Shown piece by piece: positions 19,682 through 31,200 of a stretch of DNA of 64,000 bases. The stretch covers positions 372,001-436,000 of the forward strand of contig OZ037872.1 in assembly GCA_964035575.1 (NCBI GenBank), in the 5' to 3' direction. The notes under the pieces are model-generated. The model saw nothing but the letters and a program-made list of their open reading frames with translations, did not search any database and was not told the DNA's origin. The stretch's first letter is position 1. Each line of letters starts with the position of its first letter. The translations under genes and the position numbers were made by a program. This DNA comes from Rhynchopus sp. YZ270_cl-10. Its lineage: Eukaryota > Euglenozoa > Diplonemea > Diplonemida > Diplonemidae.

Positions 19682-20007
19682 GTTTTGCTTTGTTTTTTTT
19701 TTGTTCTATTTGCAGGGAAATATCGATGGCCAGCCGTGGTTGTCTCTCCCTTATCAACCTTGTTATAAATTTCGCATTTTTTGTTGTGTCTATGAAGCTC
19801 TTTGTGATGCGTGGGGAAGAAGAAGAGAAAAAACATGAGTTGTGAAATACAAAGCCCTCACCTTTGTTGCGTGAGCAGAAAACACTGGATGTTTTCCTTA
19901 CATCCATTTCGTTTATATCCGATACTGCAAGAAGAAAAAAAATGAGCATTTCTTTTTTATAAATCTATTCTAAGTCTACTCCATGTCTTTTGTTCATTTT
20001 TTCTTCT
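19682..20007. other. Spacer between the TPR and three-exon coiled-coil genes
   Basis: No gene is supported. A minus-strand ORF over 19611-19949 is phenylalanine/serine-rich and lacks any family signal. The word AAATACAAAGCCCTC at 19846-19860 also occurs in the hairpin copy at 59270-59311. Confidence 0.5.
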
Positions 20008-21030
20008 TCACTCACACTCCTGCCGATATTCACCACTGAATATCACCACATTATCCGGCCTTGCCCCAGCCCATAGTCGCAGCTCCTTTAATAGCGTACG
20101 GTGTGTTTCGGACATGGCTGCGTGGAGCTGCATCCATATGAAGGAAAGTATGTTTTCATTGGTGGGAATACGCCCTGCGAAGAAGGGGACTTCCGCATGC
20201 AGGGTTTTGTGGTCGAGACGGGCAAGCACCGCCTCTTGCAGGTACTCCGCGACGATGGCAGGTGGCACCACGTACCCTGTCGCCACCGACACTGCGCCAC
20301 GTAGTACCACCTCAAGGGTAAACACCTGGCCATGATTTGCTGTGTCCTTTCCAAACAAACTGCGGTTTTCATTTTCGGAGAGCTTTGGGTTGTACAACCT
20401 CCTGATTGACGTAAACTCCTGCCGTGTCACCACCTGCGCAACCGGGCATGCGGTAGGCACTCCCATAGTCTTTCTCTTCGGCGGCGATATTGACAACGCC
20501 GGCCGCTCCGGAACCGTCCCAAACATTGGGTCAGATTTGAGGATCCGCAACACAGACCTTGCGTGGCTGTGAGGGGACCGCTCCTCTTCCACAGGGCTTG
20601 GGGTGGCGGGGATGGGTGCTGTGGTGCTGTTGGTGGAGAGGGGTTGCTGTTGGTCGCAGGTGTTTTCTTCGAGGACTTTGATGTAAGGGTCGTGGGGGTC
20701 GATTTCGCTGGCGCGTTCGAGCATGCGTGCGGCTTCCATGGAGTCGCCAAGGAGACGTAGCGCCAGGGCAGCCTTGACGTAGCCCTTTGACCAGGAGGGG
20801 CGAAGCTCGATGCATTTGTGTGCGTCCATCAGGGCGAGCTCGCCCTTTTGGAGGTTAAGGTACGCGGCGCTGCGGTTGCTGAGCAGGTGGCTGTCGTCGC
20901 CCTTGAGGTCAAGTGCTTCTGTGTACGTCTCAATCGCATCCCAGTACCGTCTCTCACTATACAGCTGATTACCATGTGCACAAAGCGACTTTGCCGCTTC
21001 AGATTCACGTACAGTAGCATAGTGTGCCAT
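20008..21030 (-). CDS. TPR co-chaperone-like protein
   Basis: 340 aa. The frame is open much further upstream, but that part overlaps the last exon of the PCI gene and a C-rich tract ending ACCTCAG (acceptor at 21060-21062), so the ATG at 21030 (MAHYATVRES) is chosen. Residues 10-115 form three tetratricopeptide repeats of the Hop/STI1 type: AKSLCAHGNQLYSERRYWDA, then LLSNRSAAYLNLQKGELAL and SKGYVKAALALRLLGDSMEA. These helices usually bind peptide C-termini such as the EEVD of Hsp70/Hsp90. A linker with Ser/Pro follows. The last 150 residues (from PVAQVVTRQEF) look folded but are not recognised. It has no introns. Confidence 0.8.
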   Translation of the reverse strand: MAHYATVRESEAAKSLCAHGNQLYSERRYWDAIETYTEALDLKGDDSHLLSNRSAAYLNLQKGELALMDAHKCIELRPSWSKGYVKAALALRLLGDSMEAARMLERASEIDPHDPYIKVLEENTCDQQQPLSTNSTTAPIPATPSPVEEERSPHSHARSVLRILKSDPMFGTVPERPALSISPPKRKTMGVPTACPVAQVVTRQEFTSIRRLYNPKLSENENRSLFGKDTANHGQVFTLEVVLRGAVSVATGYVVPPAIVAEYLQEAVLARLDHKTLHAEVPFFAGRIPTNENILSFIWMQLHAAMSETHRTLLKELRLWAGARPDNVVIFSGEYRQECE

Positions 21031-21341
21031 AGTTTCCTTTTTATTGCAGCATGTCAGAACTGAGGTGGGGGTGGGTGGGGTGGAGGGTGGAGGGGGGGGT
21101 GGGGTGAGAGAGAAAGAGAGAGAGAAGAGGGGTGTGAAAGATGAATCGTTGATTTTGAGGGTTTTCGGAAAAACGAACAAAATGACAAAAAAAAAAAAAT
21201 ATCGTGCCGCGTATAGGCCCACCCCCCCGCCCCCATCCCCCCGGTTATGCTCCCCTGGACTACAGCCCAAAAGGGAGGTTTTTTGTTGTTTGAAACCCTT
21301 TGTTTTGTATTGCCCCTTTTTTTTGCTGGTATTGCCGATTT
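21031..21341. other. Spacer with strong pyrimidine tract
   Basis: On the minus strand an uninterrupted C/T tract (about 21065-21130) ends in the TPR gene acceptor. Upstream of it, before the PCI gene stop codon at 21342, there is nothing coding. Confidence 0.55.
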
Positions 21342-23248
21342 TTATTGACCGGTTTGGTATTTTGGAAACGGGCCGTTTTTCCGCAGGACGGCGGTTTCGT
21401 GCGCTCTCGAGATATATCCCTGATGTGTTGTGATGTATAGTGGTATTGGGAGTCACACAAAAAACAATATTTTCTTTTGATAAATTGTTGGAGTAGCGTA
21501 GTTGTCTCGGTTGTGTTACCACAGTTTGTGCAATCTCCACTGTTTTTTTTTCCCTCCTCCTCATACCATAACATGCTGGTTTGCCATCAAACAGACAAGC
21601 GCGCATTCCACCTCGTCTTTGTCCACCTCTGCATTGTCGTTCATGATGGAGAACGCCTTCACGAGGGTCGAAAGCTTGATGCGGGTTTGGTACTTATCAT
21701 CGCCAGGAGCGACCAAGGTTGCTGCGTGGTGAAGACGCCTCACGACTGTCAAGTAGCAGTGCATACGGGCCCGGTGCAGCAGCACGTAAATACCCTATAG
21801 GAAAGGGAGGTGTACAAGAAGCATAGGGGTGCGAAGGGGGGGGTTGATTAATCGTTTGTTAAATGAAAAATTGGTTGGTTCTCTCTGTATTGCTTTGGCT
21901 TTTGTTTTTTTTTGCCGAAAAAGGCATTTTAGTTTGATGTCAACTGCGCATTGGGGTGTGAAGGGGGGAGTACAAAAAGGCCATACCAGCTTCGCAAAGA
22001 ACGAGGCATTCGCTTCCATGCACTTATCAAAGTCTGCAACCCGCCCAAGCTTGATGGAGTCCATCAGGGGCTGGAACACTGAGGACAGACCGTACGTTCT
22101 CAGCAACAGTTCCGACGGGAATTTGCCCTGTTTTTTTTTTTTTTTTGTTGTGGTATTTTTATAAAAAAAGGTTTCCATTAGCTCCGTTGACTTAAAAAGA
22201 ACCATACCATAACGAGCTTCACTGTGATGAGGAATACAAGAATGCGGACCTGGTTTTTTCGGTACTGTATGTGGCAGCTTTGGAAGGCCTCGCTGAGGCT
22301 TTGTTCTGCGTCGGTGAAGCGTTGGTCGAGCATAGCGGCACGACCCGAATAGAAGAGGTGGGTTGTGCGTTGAGCACAGGGACTCGCCTCCAGGAGCGAG
22401 ATCTTGCTTGCAGCCTTGACACGCGCGAACTCCTTTGTCAGCAGCTGCAGCGTCGGCGTGAGGATCCCCATGTTGTTCGTGTAGAACCCCGCCTTGCACA
22501 AATGGTTGCACACCACAAGCAGACCCTGCTTCTTCGACTCCATCAAATTCGTTGTTCTATCCGTCACCAGGCGGTTCAAACTTGTTTGAAAAAGCGACGC
22601 AATTTCGTCCATTTTCGCGCCCTTCTTCGAAGCCTCTGCGTGTTCACATCCTAACGCAATGCGTCTTGCACAGTTGAAGACGGGGCCGAGGATGGGAATC
22701 ATCCAGGCAGGTTTTGCACAGTTGTCGACGTTGCAGTCACCGAGGTATTGGTTGAGATCGCGCATCGCGGTGAGCATATGAGCGTGGGCGGAGCTGTGCT
22801 GGCCTTTGGTGACGTCGACGTTGGCGATGGTGAAGCCTGCAATGAGGTGCGCAAGCTTGCGGTGTGCGGCGTGCACATCGGCGCACCACTCCTGTTCATA
22901 GCGTTGTCTGATGATCTCGCCGTTGGGCGAGCCTGTCTCCCGATACAGAAGAAGGATGCTGTCGCCTCTGTTGTTGAAGAAGGCTACCAACGGTGCCGCA
23001 TCGAGTGTGGCAATGGCTTGTCGGATCGTGCTCTCTATTGACGCAGCGCCGTTGAAGGAGAACGTCTGCGCCTGTGGTGCCAGCGCAGCGGGTGCATAAG
23101 AGGCATGGGAAGCATGGGAGGCATGAGAACTGGACGGTGCCGCCTGTGCTGCAGACATCATGTCCAGCACCCCCTGCCCACTCTGCTGAAACTGTTTGTT
23201 ACGCTTTGGGGTGCGGTTCTTCTTCCCGCTTGCACCGGGTCCTCCCAT
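21342..23248 (-). CDS. PCID2: PCI-domain protein of the PCID2/Thp1/CSN12 family, four exons
   Basis: Exons 22208-23248, 21987-22127, 21567-21794 and 21342-21419, all joined in phase 0, give about 495 aa. Donors are GTATGG, GTATGG and GTATGA; acceptors are CAG, TAG and CAG; introns are 80, 192 and 147 nt. The C-terminal half follows animal PCID2 closely: YSGRAAMLDQRFTDAEQSL, then LITVKLVM at the exon 1 end, then the winged-helix KDEVECALVCLMANQHVM. The last exon, GYISRAHETAVLRKNGPFP, matches human GYISHQHQKLVVSKQNPFP and confirms the splicing. In other eukaryotes the family works in TREX-2 mRNA export and with proteasome-related PCI complexes. Residues 1-70 are low-complexity and basic. The acceptor at 23275-23277 lies 26 nt before the ATG. 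Confidence 0.88.
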
Positions 23249-23954
23249 TGTTGTATTTTTTTTTTTGTTTTGTTCTGAGGAGTGATAAGCAAGGCGAGAA
23301 AAAAAGTTGAGATGCAAAAAAAAAATACCAATTTTTTTTTAGATCTAAAAATGCTTTCGTTTTCGACGTTATTTCTCTGGGTTTTTTTTATTGTTTCATA
23401 GTGAGATGAGGGGGTGGAATTTTTCAGTTGCCGCAAAATAGCTTGCGACTCTAAGTGGGGTTCCCCTAATAGACGTCTCCTAGGGAAGACTGGTTTCAAA
23501 ACTTCGCTGCTTCGATGGAAGGAGTTGAAGTGAAGGGGTGGGGAGGGTAAGGTAGGGTAGGGAAGAGCGGGGTGGGGTGGGGACACGACGCCGCGTCTTC
23601 TATAAGGACCTGTTATTAAAAGAAAAAAGAAATCTCTCTTGAAAAGCACCATCAAAGGGCTACGTACATCAGGTCAAGCAAAAAAGGCGGGGAAAGAAAA
23701 AAGAGAGAGAGAGAGAAATAAAAGGCGATAAGATCCCAGACCCCCTTCTGCATTTTACGAAGATCGTTCCTTCTTCCTGTGAATTTTGAATTTTTGAATT
23801 TGATTTTTGGAAACTTGGTTGTAGTGTAGCGACCCTAGAGTGTGCTCCACTATATTAAACATTATTACGTCACCGCAGACGAGCGCGATGATCTCTCTTG
23901 TGTGGATTTTTTATTTTTGTGTCGACAATCATCCTGCTGGTGCAGGATCTGTAC
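23249..23954. other. Spacer between myosin and PCI genes
   Basis: Holds a family 2 repeat (23919-23980, overlapping the predicted last myosin exon), G-rich simple repeats (about 23525-23585) and the PCI gene acceptor. No gene. Confidence 0.5.
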
Positions 23955-23980
23955 TCAATGTCGCCCGAAGGCTAATGGTA
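23919..23980. repeat. Family 2 repeat, copy 2
   Basis: TGTCGACAATCATCC...TCTGTACTCAATGTCGCCC, then GAAGGCTA. It contains a perfect small hairpin ATCCTGC-TGGT-GCAGGAT (23931-23948). It overlaps the predicted 3' end of the myosin gene. Confidence 0.6.
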
Positions 23981-26900
23981 CACAGAGTGTAGTTGCTCTT
24001 TGTGCAAGACTCCTACTGCCACTGTCTCTTTTTTTTTGGGGGGGGAAACGCATCTCTATTACATACCTCAGTTTCCGCATCTGTATCCTTTCATCTCTTT
24101 CCCTTTGGAGCTCTGCTATTGGATCTGTATTATGATTTATTTTTTTTTTTGATAAATTTGCAGTGTTGCCTCGGTTGTGTCGCCACCGTTATACAACTCT
24201 CCACTTTCCTTCAAAAAAAAAAAAATGGTTCTATTCGCGACCTTCCACTTTTCCCTTTCCATTTTTTCCCCACTTTTTTCCCCCATACCTTTTCCTAGGC
24301 TACAGAGAAGGCTGTATTCTCTTTGTACCTTTTGTTGATAGGAAGATTCTAAAGCACGTTGTTTGTGGGTGAGGGTGGAGGGCACGCCGTGGTCTAGGGA
24401 GAGATCTGGGCAGAGTGTGTTGGGTGGGTTCGTGTAGAGGTCGTGGTCTACGAGGTACTGCTTCGAGCGCATGAGGCGTTCTTGCTGCATGCGGCGGGTG
24501 TGGTCGTGTGAGAGGTACTCTTCACGGTTATGTTCCCAGTCGTCTCGCGCCTCAAAATCAAGACACGCCTTCCGGAAGTGATCAGCTCTCTCCTGAGGTG
24601 TCAGCGTCGTGCCCCCCATGCCCCCCTTCTTTTCCTGCTGCTTCAAAAATTTCTCTCGCGCCCGCTTCTCGACCTCGCCGCTCAAGACAGTTTGCTTATT
24701 TTTGTCGGCATTCTTTCGTACCCGTTGTCTCCGCACCTCTTCTTCTCGTAGTACACGCTCTTCTCTAAGACGGCGGGATTGACTTAGTTTGTCGTCGTAG
24801 TCTTGTCTGCGTTGGTCTTGTTTTTCTTTGAATTCCTTTTGCGCTTCGCGTTGGATTTGCTTGACGGAGACTGGTTTGAGGCGTTGTGAGAGACGTTCTT
24901 CTGCGGCTTCGACAGAAAGACGTTGAGATTCGAGTTCGGAAAAGACGATGCGTTGTTCAAATAGGGATGCATCGTGTCGTGCTTCTTGAGCGGCACGGTG
25001 GGCTTCTATCATTCGCCGTAGAACCTTGGTGCGTGCGAGAAACCCACGCACATTGCGTTGTATAATGATGATAGAGGCTTGCCGGACTTCGCGGTGTTCT
25101 TCTTCTTCCCGAAGGCGGCGTGCTACTTCGTCGCGTTCACGTTGTCTTGCTGCTTCTGCTGCTTGCAGCTCGGCTTCGATCTTATCCTTGCCCTCCTGCT
25201 CTAGGCGGGCCTTATGCTTCTCAACGTAGAGCAAAAAGGCTTCGTGTCTCCCTTTGCGTGCTCGTTGTAGTTTTTGAACGATTTTGATGTATTTTGCGGT
25301 TGCAGCGTCCTTCGCGGTGTTTAACTGAATGAACGCAGCCTGTCGTAAGAATACCAGGCTTGTCCCCATCTGTGCAATGTCCTTCCCAAGGTTCAAGGTG
25401 CTGAGGATCTTTGTGGAACAGCTTTTGTTTTCGGATGGATCCTCGAGGTTGGATGCGTTGAGTCCTTCAGAACCAAGCAATGCGCAGTACCGTTCACGGA
25501 AGAGACGGTGTTTGAACCGAATGGGGTACCCTGCCTTGCGGACGCGGACGGTCTCAATCACACCTGCAGAACGGAGCTGGTTCATGACCTGGCATGGGTC
25601 CCAGAGAAGCGGCTTCTTTGCTGGATGCGGCTTGACACAGCGAATCCAATGAGGGTTCGTACTGTTGACAAGCTGAATAAGCTCCCCAACCTGCTCTTTG
25701 AAAAACCCCGAAACCGTCGGCGTCGCAGACCCCCTGGTATCAACAGGAGGTGGGAGAAAGGTTCCGATCAGCTTATTGGTCGATGCGTTGCAAATCCTCT
25801 TCATCTCATCCTTAAGGGGCTCCTTATTCTTCTCAAGCCAGCCCTGGACGTTGTATATAACGTTTCCTGCGTAGTGGTGAACGATGAAGGAGTTTGGGTT
25901 TTTCTTTAACGTTTCGCCCCGAGGCTGGCCGTAGAAGTCGTGGCCGGGGAGTTTGCCTTTTGGGCCGAATGATTCGTGAAGTTTCTCGAGAAGGCTGAGG
26001 TCGGTGCCGGAGCCGAGTTTGCATTCGACATCGAGAGTGGAGAAGATGGAGTTTTTGCTTGTAAGTAGGTCCAGGCATTCTTGGTTGTCGGCAAAGTCTA
26101 CTCCGGTAACGTCAATGCCCTCCCGCTCGCATTCCTTCATGTCTTCGACAAAGATGTAAGAGTTGTAGTGGTTCTGCAGTGCCTCGTTCGCAAGGTTGAT
26201 GCACAGCTGCTCAAAAGAGTTGAACTCAAAACACTCAAACCCAAAGATATCCAAAAGCCCCAGCCAGTTCTCGCATTTGTCACCTACGTCGGTTGTCAAA
26301 TTGATCTTGTCGACAAGCCATTGGAACATCCCATCGTAGACACGTCTGCAGAAGGAGTCGCGTACGTCGAGTGCCTTAGCGCGGGTCAGTTTGATGGTGG
26401 TTGAAATCTTGCCGCTCATAGTGGTGGAGGTGAGTTCTTTCTCCATGGCAGCTTCGTCGATGCAGAGCTGCGCGCAGGCCTGTTTGAGGGTCGCCAGCGA
26501 GTCGGGTGTGAGGTACGCGACCTGCATGTTGTTGTCGTTCTTCTCGGAGAGGGTTGTGTTCTGGAGGTGCATGATGCCTGCGACGGTGCGCCACACAGAC
26601 TCGATGTCTTCCTCGGAGGTGCCGATGCTGTGCAGCGCGTCGATGCAGGCTTGCTGGTCTTCGTCGTCGTTGACGCCGTCAATCGTGAGACACTTTCCCG
26701 CATTGCACGACACATAGCTCCCAGCATCTGCCAGGTCATACTTCGCATGGTCGCCGTGCGCGCAGATCTGATAGAATATATGATAGATACGCTCATTCTC
26801 CGCCGCAGTGATAATACGGCTCTTCTCCAGAAGGTACTTCGTGGTGTGCGCGCCGATCAGAAAGCCGTCGCAGTCGAACTGGATTTTCATGAACTTCCCA

Positions 26901-27574
26901 AACCGCGAGGAGTTATCGTTCCGCACCGTCTTCGCATTCCCGAAGGACTCAAGAACCGGGGACGCAGCCTGCACCTTAATACCAACCTGCTCGGTTGCAT
27001 GCTTCGTCTCAGCGGTCGCCTTCTGGCACGACACTGCAGTGAGATACTCCACAACAATCTTTGCGGCCACCGTTTTGCCCGCACCGGACTCTCCAGATAT
27101 GAGAATGGTCTGGTTCTGCCTGTCGTTCACAAGCTCGAAGTATGTTTGATGGGCGACGCTCCAGCAATGCGGCAGCTGGCCCTGCACCACAGGACCTTCT
27201 GCAAGGTAGTTCTGGATTGTATTCTCGGGTTGATAGCAGGGAATGCGCTTAAAGGGGTTGATTGCGACGACAAGGGTGCCGATGTTGGTGTAGACTACGT
27301 CCTTGAGGAAGCGTTTCTTAAGGCACGACAACAGCGTGGCCTCGTGGAGCTCTGTCAGCATCAGCAGGTCGTCGGGCTCCTCCTTGAATAAGTCGTCCTG
27401 CGCCAGGTACAGCTTCAGCGAGGTGTTCACAGTGAACTCCTTCCCCGGAAAGTCGTCCGCCTTGCACATAATCACCTCCTTCTTCCCGCTCTTCGTATAG
27501 CTCACGACATTCCCAAGAATCCACGAATGGTCGCTGTCGCAGAAGCATACTCTCGTGCCCTTTTTGAATTCCAT
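23955..27574 (-). CDS. Myosin heavy chain, motor plus IQ and charged coiled-coil tail
   Basis: Exon 1 (24289-27574) encodes 1,095 residues. Exon 2 (24067-24124) and a tentative exon 3 (about 24021 to stop 23955) complete a tail of about 1,136 aa. Motor hallmarks are a P-loop GESGAGKT near residue 158, switch I NDNSSRFGKF, switch II LLDIFGFECFEFNSFEQLC and the actin-side IRCVKPHPAKKP near 645. One IQ motif (IIIIQRNVRGFLART, about 845-860) is followed by a strongly charged helical tail rich in RRQRVRK, a single alpha-helix or coiled coil. No TH1, SH3 or FERM domain is seen, so the class is unassigned. The ATG at 27574 (MEFKKGTRV) is chosen because an AACAG acceptor at 27607-27609 excludes the hydrophobic upstream extension. 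Donors are GTATGG and GTATGT. Confidence 0.9.
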
Positions 27575-28270
27575 TTTTGAAGGAAACGCGGTGCCCCAGG
27601 CCCGCCCTGTTAAGTGTGCATGGAGATGAAATGCAGTTAAAAGAAAGAGAAGTTGAAAGTGCAACAAAGACCAAAAAAAAATTCTTTTTTTGCTGTCAAA
27701 TTATGACGACCCAGGTATGAGTCATTCGTGTATGAGAAAACGGGTGGGGGACATTTGTTAATTAGACACAAGGGGGGGGTGTGTCATGTTGCATCCCAGC
27801 AATGGAAGTTGCTGGACTACTGTAGTCAGCAGCACGCACCTCTCAAAAGGGTAAGACTCAAAAGGACTTCAGAAATACAATTCAACACAACATATACTCT
27901 ATTGGTCTGCACATTCGGAGAACCGAACGAGAACAGAATAACTGTGTTTCTCTTTCAGGTGGACAAAAAAAAGCTTGTCCACCCTCAAGAGAAAAGGAAA
28001 ATAATCGTTTCATGTACGATCTATTCTACTGAATAGAAGGTACAACAGGGTGCACTAAATGTACCCAAACCTTCTTTTACTCTAGTGGATTGTTTGTTTC
28101 TGATAGCGACGTGGACTCGTTTTTTGTTTTTCTTTTTTCTTTTTTTTTGGGAAAAGAAAAATAGAAAGAGTCTGTAAGCAGGGGAAGAACAATCAAAAAA
28201 ATATTTGGGGGCAGGTGGATGTAAGTGTGTATTGCTGGAAAGCGGATAAACACCACTACTGTATCAGGCA
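27575..28270. other. Spacer between myosin and the first ART paralogue
   Basis: No gene. Holds the myosin acceptor, a hairpin CCAGCAA...TTGCTGG (27797-27816) and a stronger foldback at 27947-27994. Confidence 0.5.
27947..27994. repeat. Foldback in spacer
   Basis: TTTCTCTT-TCA-GGTGGACAA, then an A-rich loop, then TTGTCCACC-CTC-AAGAGAAA. The arms pair over 17 of 20 positions. Its role is unknown. Confidence 0.5.
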
Positions 28271-31200
28271 TCAGGAAGGGTGCCCAGCGTCTGGTTCCTT
28301 GCCCTCTTCTGGTGAGTACGTGGTGTCGAGGCCGAGCACGTTCTTCGAGATGCTGTACCACATCAGCACACCAGTCGACGTTGCGCCCCAGTCTTCTTCA
28401 CCCACGTAGTTCCAAGACCTGCCGTCCTCCCAGTACATGCCGTACTGGCCCTGCAGAAGTGCCTGCGAGTCAGATGGGTTCAAAAACGAAGGTGATTTGT
28501 TCAGGCTTGCCAAGTGCACTGCCAAGTACTTCGCATCCTTGTCGTGGAAATTGATGTTGCACCTCAAATACAACCCCTGTGCCTCGTTGTTGTAGTCGCC
28601 ACACTCCCGCAGTCCCTTCTTCAAGGTCCGGATCGCCATTTCCTTGAACACATTTGCACTAAGCCAATACTGTTTTGAGGGGAAAGGTAAAAGGAGAATG
28701 TGAAAGTGAAGGATGAAAGAACTACTCAAACACATACGTTGTCAAAACCCCAATCCTGTTCTGCAAGGAGTTCAAACTGCGCACGGAAGTACATTTCTGC
28801 CACTTGGTTCTTCAGTTCCGCCCCAAGGTTCTCTGTGAAAACACCAAGACCCATCGGGAGCATGCTCATGTTCCGCACGCGCTGCTTCTTTGCAGCTTCG
28901 AAGATGCATGTGTACAACACCTTCAGGCGGTGCAGGAATTCGTGCTGTTTGCCTTCTTGGAAGTAGGACCAACCTTCGTGTTCCCCCCTCCCTTCGCGGG
29001 GGATTCTCACAAAGTACTTTGGCGCCTCACGCAGGGTCGGCTGTTTGTAACAGAAGTCCATCCCAGGTGCTGCAAGGAAGGTGATACGGTGCTGTGTCTT
29101 CTCGCAGATTTGGTTGTGGTCATCCTCTATCCCAGACGTGAAGAAGAAGCCCTGCTGTGAGACGCATATTTCTGTGGACAGCTCACTCATCGACTTGGTC
29201 AACGTCAACCTCGCATGCTCTTTTGAAGTGAAGCCGTACTGGGTCGACTCAGCCTGCACGTGGTCCATCCAGGCCACGAATTTATCACGGGTGGTTTCAA
29301 TGGGCTCTGCACCTTGCCCGACAACGTCTTTAGGGCTCCAATCCAATTTGCCCTCAAGGTACTCGAGGATCTGCTTGTTGAGGTTGAGCAATACGCGATT
29401 GCGATATAGCTTCCCGTACTGGAAATCCCTGCCCTTTGCATCTTCTTTTGATAGGTCGGCTATTGCTTTAATTGCATCATCAATCCGTGTCTTGCTGGCG
29501 CCCTCCGTCGCTTCGGCGGTATCTTTGGCTAGTTCCTTCGCAGCTTCCCAATCACCTTTGATGCTGAGCAACGATGTTGCACGGAAGACGTTGAAGAACA
29601 GCAAACGGTGTTTCGCAGAAGTGAACGAGCCGATCAGACACTGCACAAAGCGCTGTGGGAGGGACGGCGACGTCACCATCGTCGTTGTCTTCAGCAGCTG
29701 CTGAACCTCCCCAACTGTGATGCGGAACTCCTTGTCTCCGTACACATCACTCACAGGCGGGGCGTATTCTCCAGGTGTTTTCCGCTCCTCCTTGTCCATT
29801 TTATCAAAGTACACATCGTCGGCTTTGTGCTTATCATGATAGGCTTGGATGGATGCACTCGAGATGCTGATTGTCTTGTGGATATCAATATCCTTTTCCC
29901 AGTCCTTCGCAAGTTTTACATACGGGACATGGGCCAGTTCGCCACCAGTCACTCTTAATATGCCTTCCGTTTCGGTGTCATGTGGCTCGGAGTGTTTGTC
30001 GTTCACCTGACGGTCCAACCCACTCAAAAATGTTTTGCCAGGACGGTATGTGGTGGGTAGGGAGCATCCATCCACCACTCGGACCCCACTGTGGTTCGTT
30101 TCCTTTTTGTTTACACCCTGGATTTTAGAAAACCCGAACTTGTTGACTGGCCTCACGGTTTCTTGCAGATCGCGCACCATATTCTGCCGTTCTGTGCGGT
30201 GGAGCATCTGCGACTTGCGGCTGAAGAAGAAGTCCCCTTCCTCTGTGCTCAAGAAGCTCCTTGTGTCCAACGTGTCGTCCTTCACTGTCTCACACACCTT
30301 CTCAAGACAAACGCCATCCTGCCTGGGATTCCCTTTATTCGGAGGATGCAGGACAGTGTCCTGTATGCGGGAGCACCAGGTGCGGAGCTCCTTGTCTGTG
30401 CGAAGCAGCGAACCCCGTGAGATGAGGCTGATGTGGAGGGACGCACCACGCACCTGTATGTCCTCCACGACGAACATCTCAAGCGCAGGAAGGAGGACGT
30501 CGTGCTCTGCACTCAGCTCGCCCACCCACTCGCCTTGCATCTTCCCGCGTGCGCTGAAGAGAATCGTCGTGATGCTGCTGTTGCTCTCGCATCCATCTTT
30601 TTTAATTTCCTCACCAGGGGCGTACGTCGTGAATGGGTCCTCACGCTTCGCCTCCGCCCACAATGGTTTCCTCGGAGGCAACTTCTCCTGTTGTTTCTTG
30701 GGCGTCGACGGCTGCTTGTCATGCGTCTGCTTTGATTTGCCTTCGAACTCGTTTTCATAGCGAAGCTCGCCTTCGTACGATGCCTCCTGTCCGTCCTTGC
30801 CTGTCCATCTGCGTTGTGCCTCACGCCACAGTTTCCCTGTGTTGTCGTGGAAGTCAGACGTGAACTCTTCCCTGGTCCTCGCCTTCCTGCAGCAGTCTGT
30901 CACTATAGGGGTAGCTTTTTTAGCCTCCGAGTCGGTCGCTGGAGAATCTTTGCTGCAGGATGATGGGGTAGGGTTCCTGTAACGGCGTTCCACATTCCAG
31001 AGAGTGATGTCGGGCTGGCAGTACAGCTCACCACGCTTCAGACGCAGGTGGTGGATCATTGCAGTGTCAGTCACGTTTTCAACCTTGCGGAACAGCTCCC
31101 GCTCCTTCTCCACACTTGTCACCAACACAGCGTTCACACCACCCCACAGCTTCGCCCACTTCCGCAGCTTTTCCCTGCTTTGCTCCATTTCAATACGACT

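Noticed and set aside
19841-19870. Further family 1 hairpin copy
   Set aside because: Shares AAATACAAAGCCCTC with the copy at 59270, but the loop word and right arm are missing. Kept only as a note.
19611-19949. Upstream coding exon of the three-exon coiled-coil gene
   Set aside because: The frame is of spacer-like composition with no family signal, and the ATG at 19681 already gives a complete frame.
27575-27667. Hydrophobic N-terminal extension of the myosin resembling a signal peptide
   Set aside because: An AACAG acceptor lies inside it, and myosins are cytosolic. The start at 27574 fits the family.
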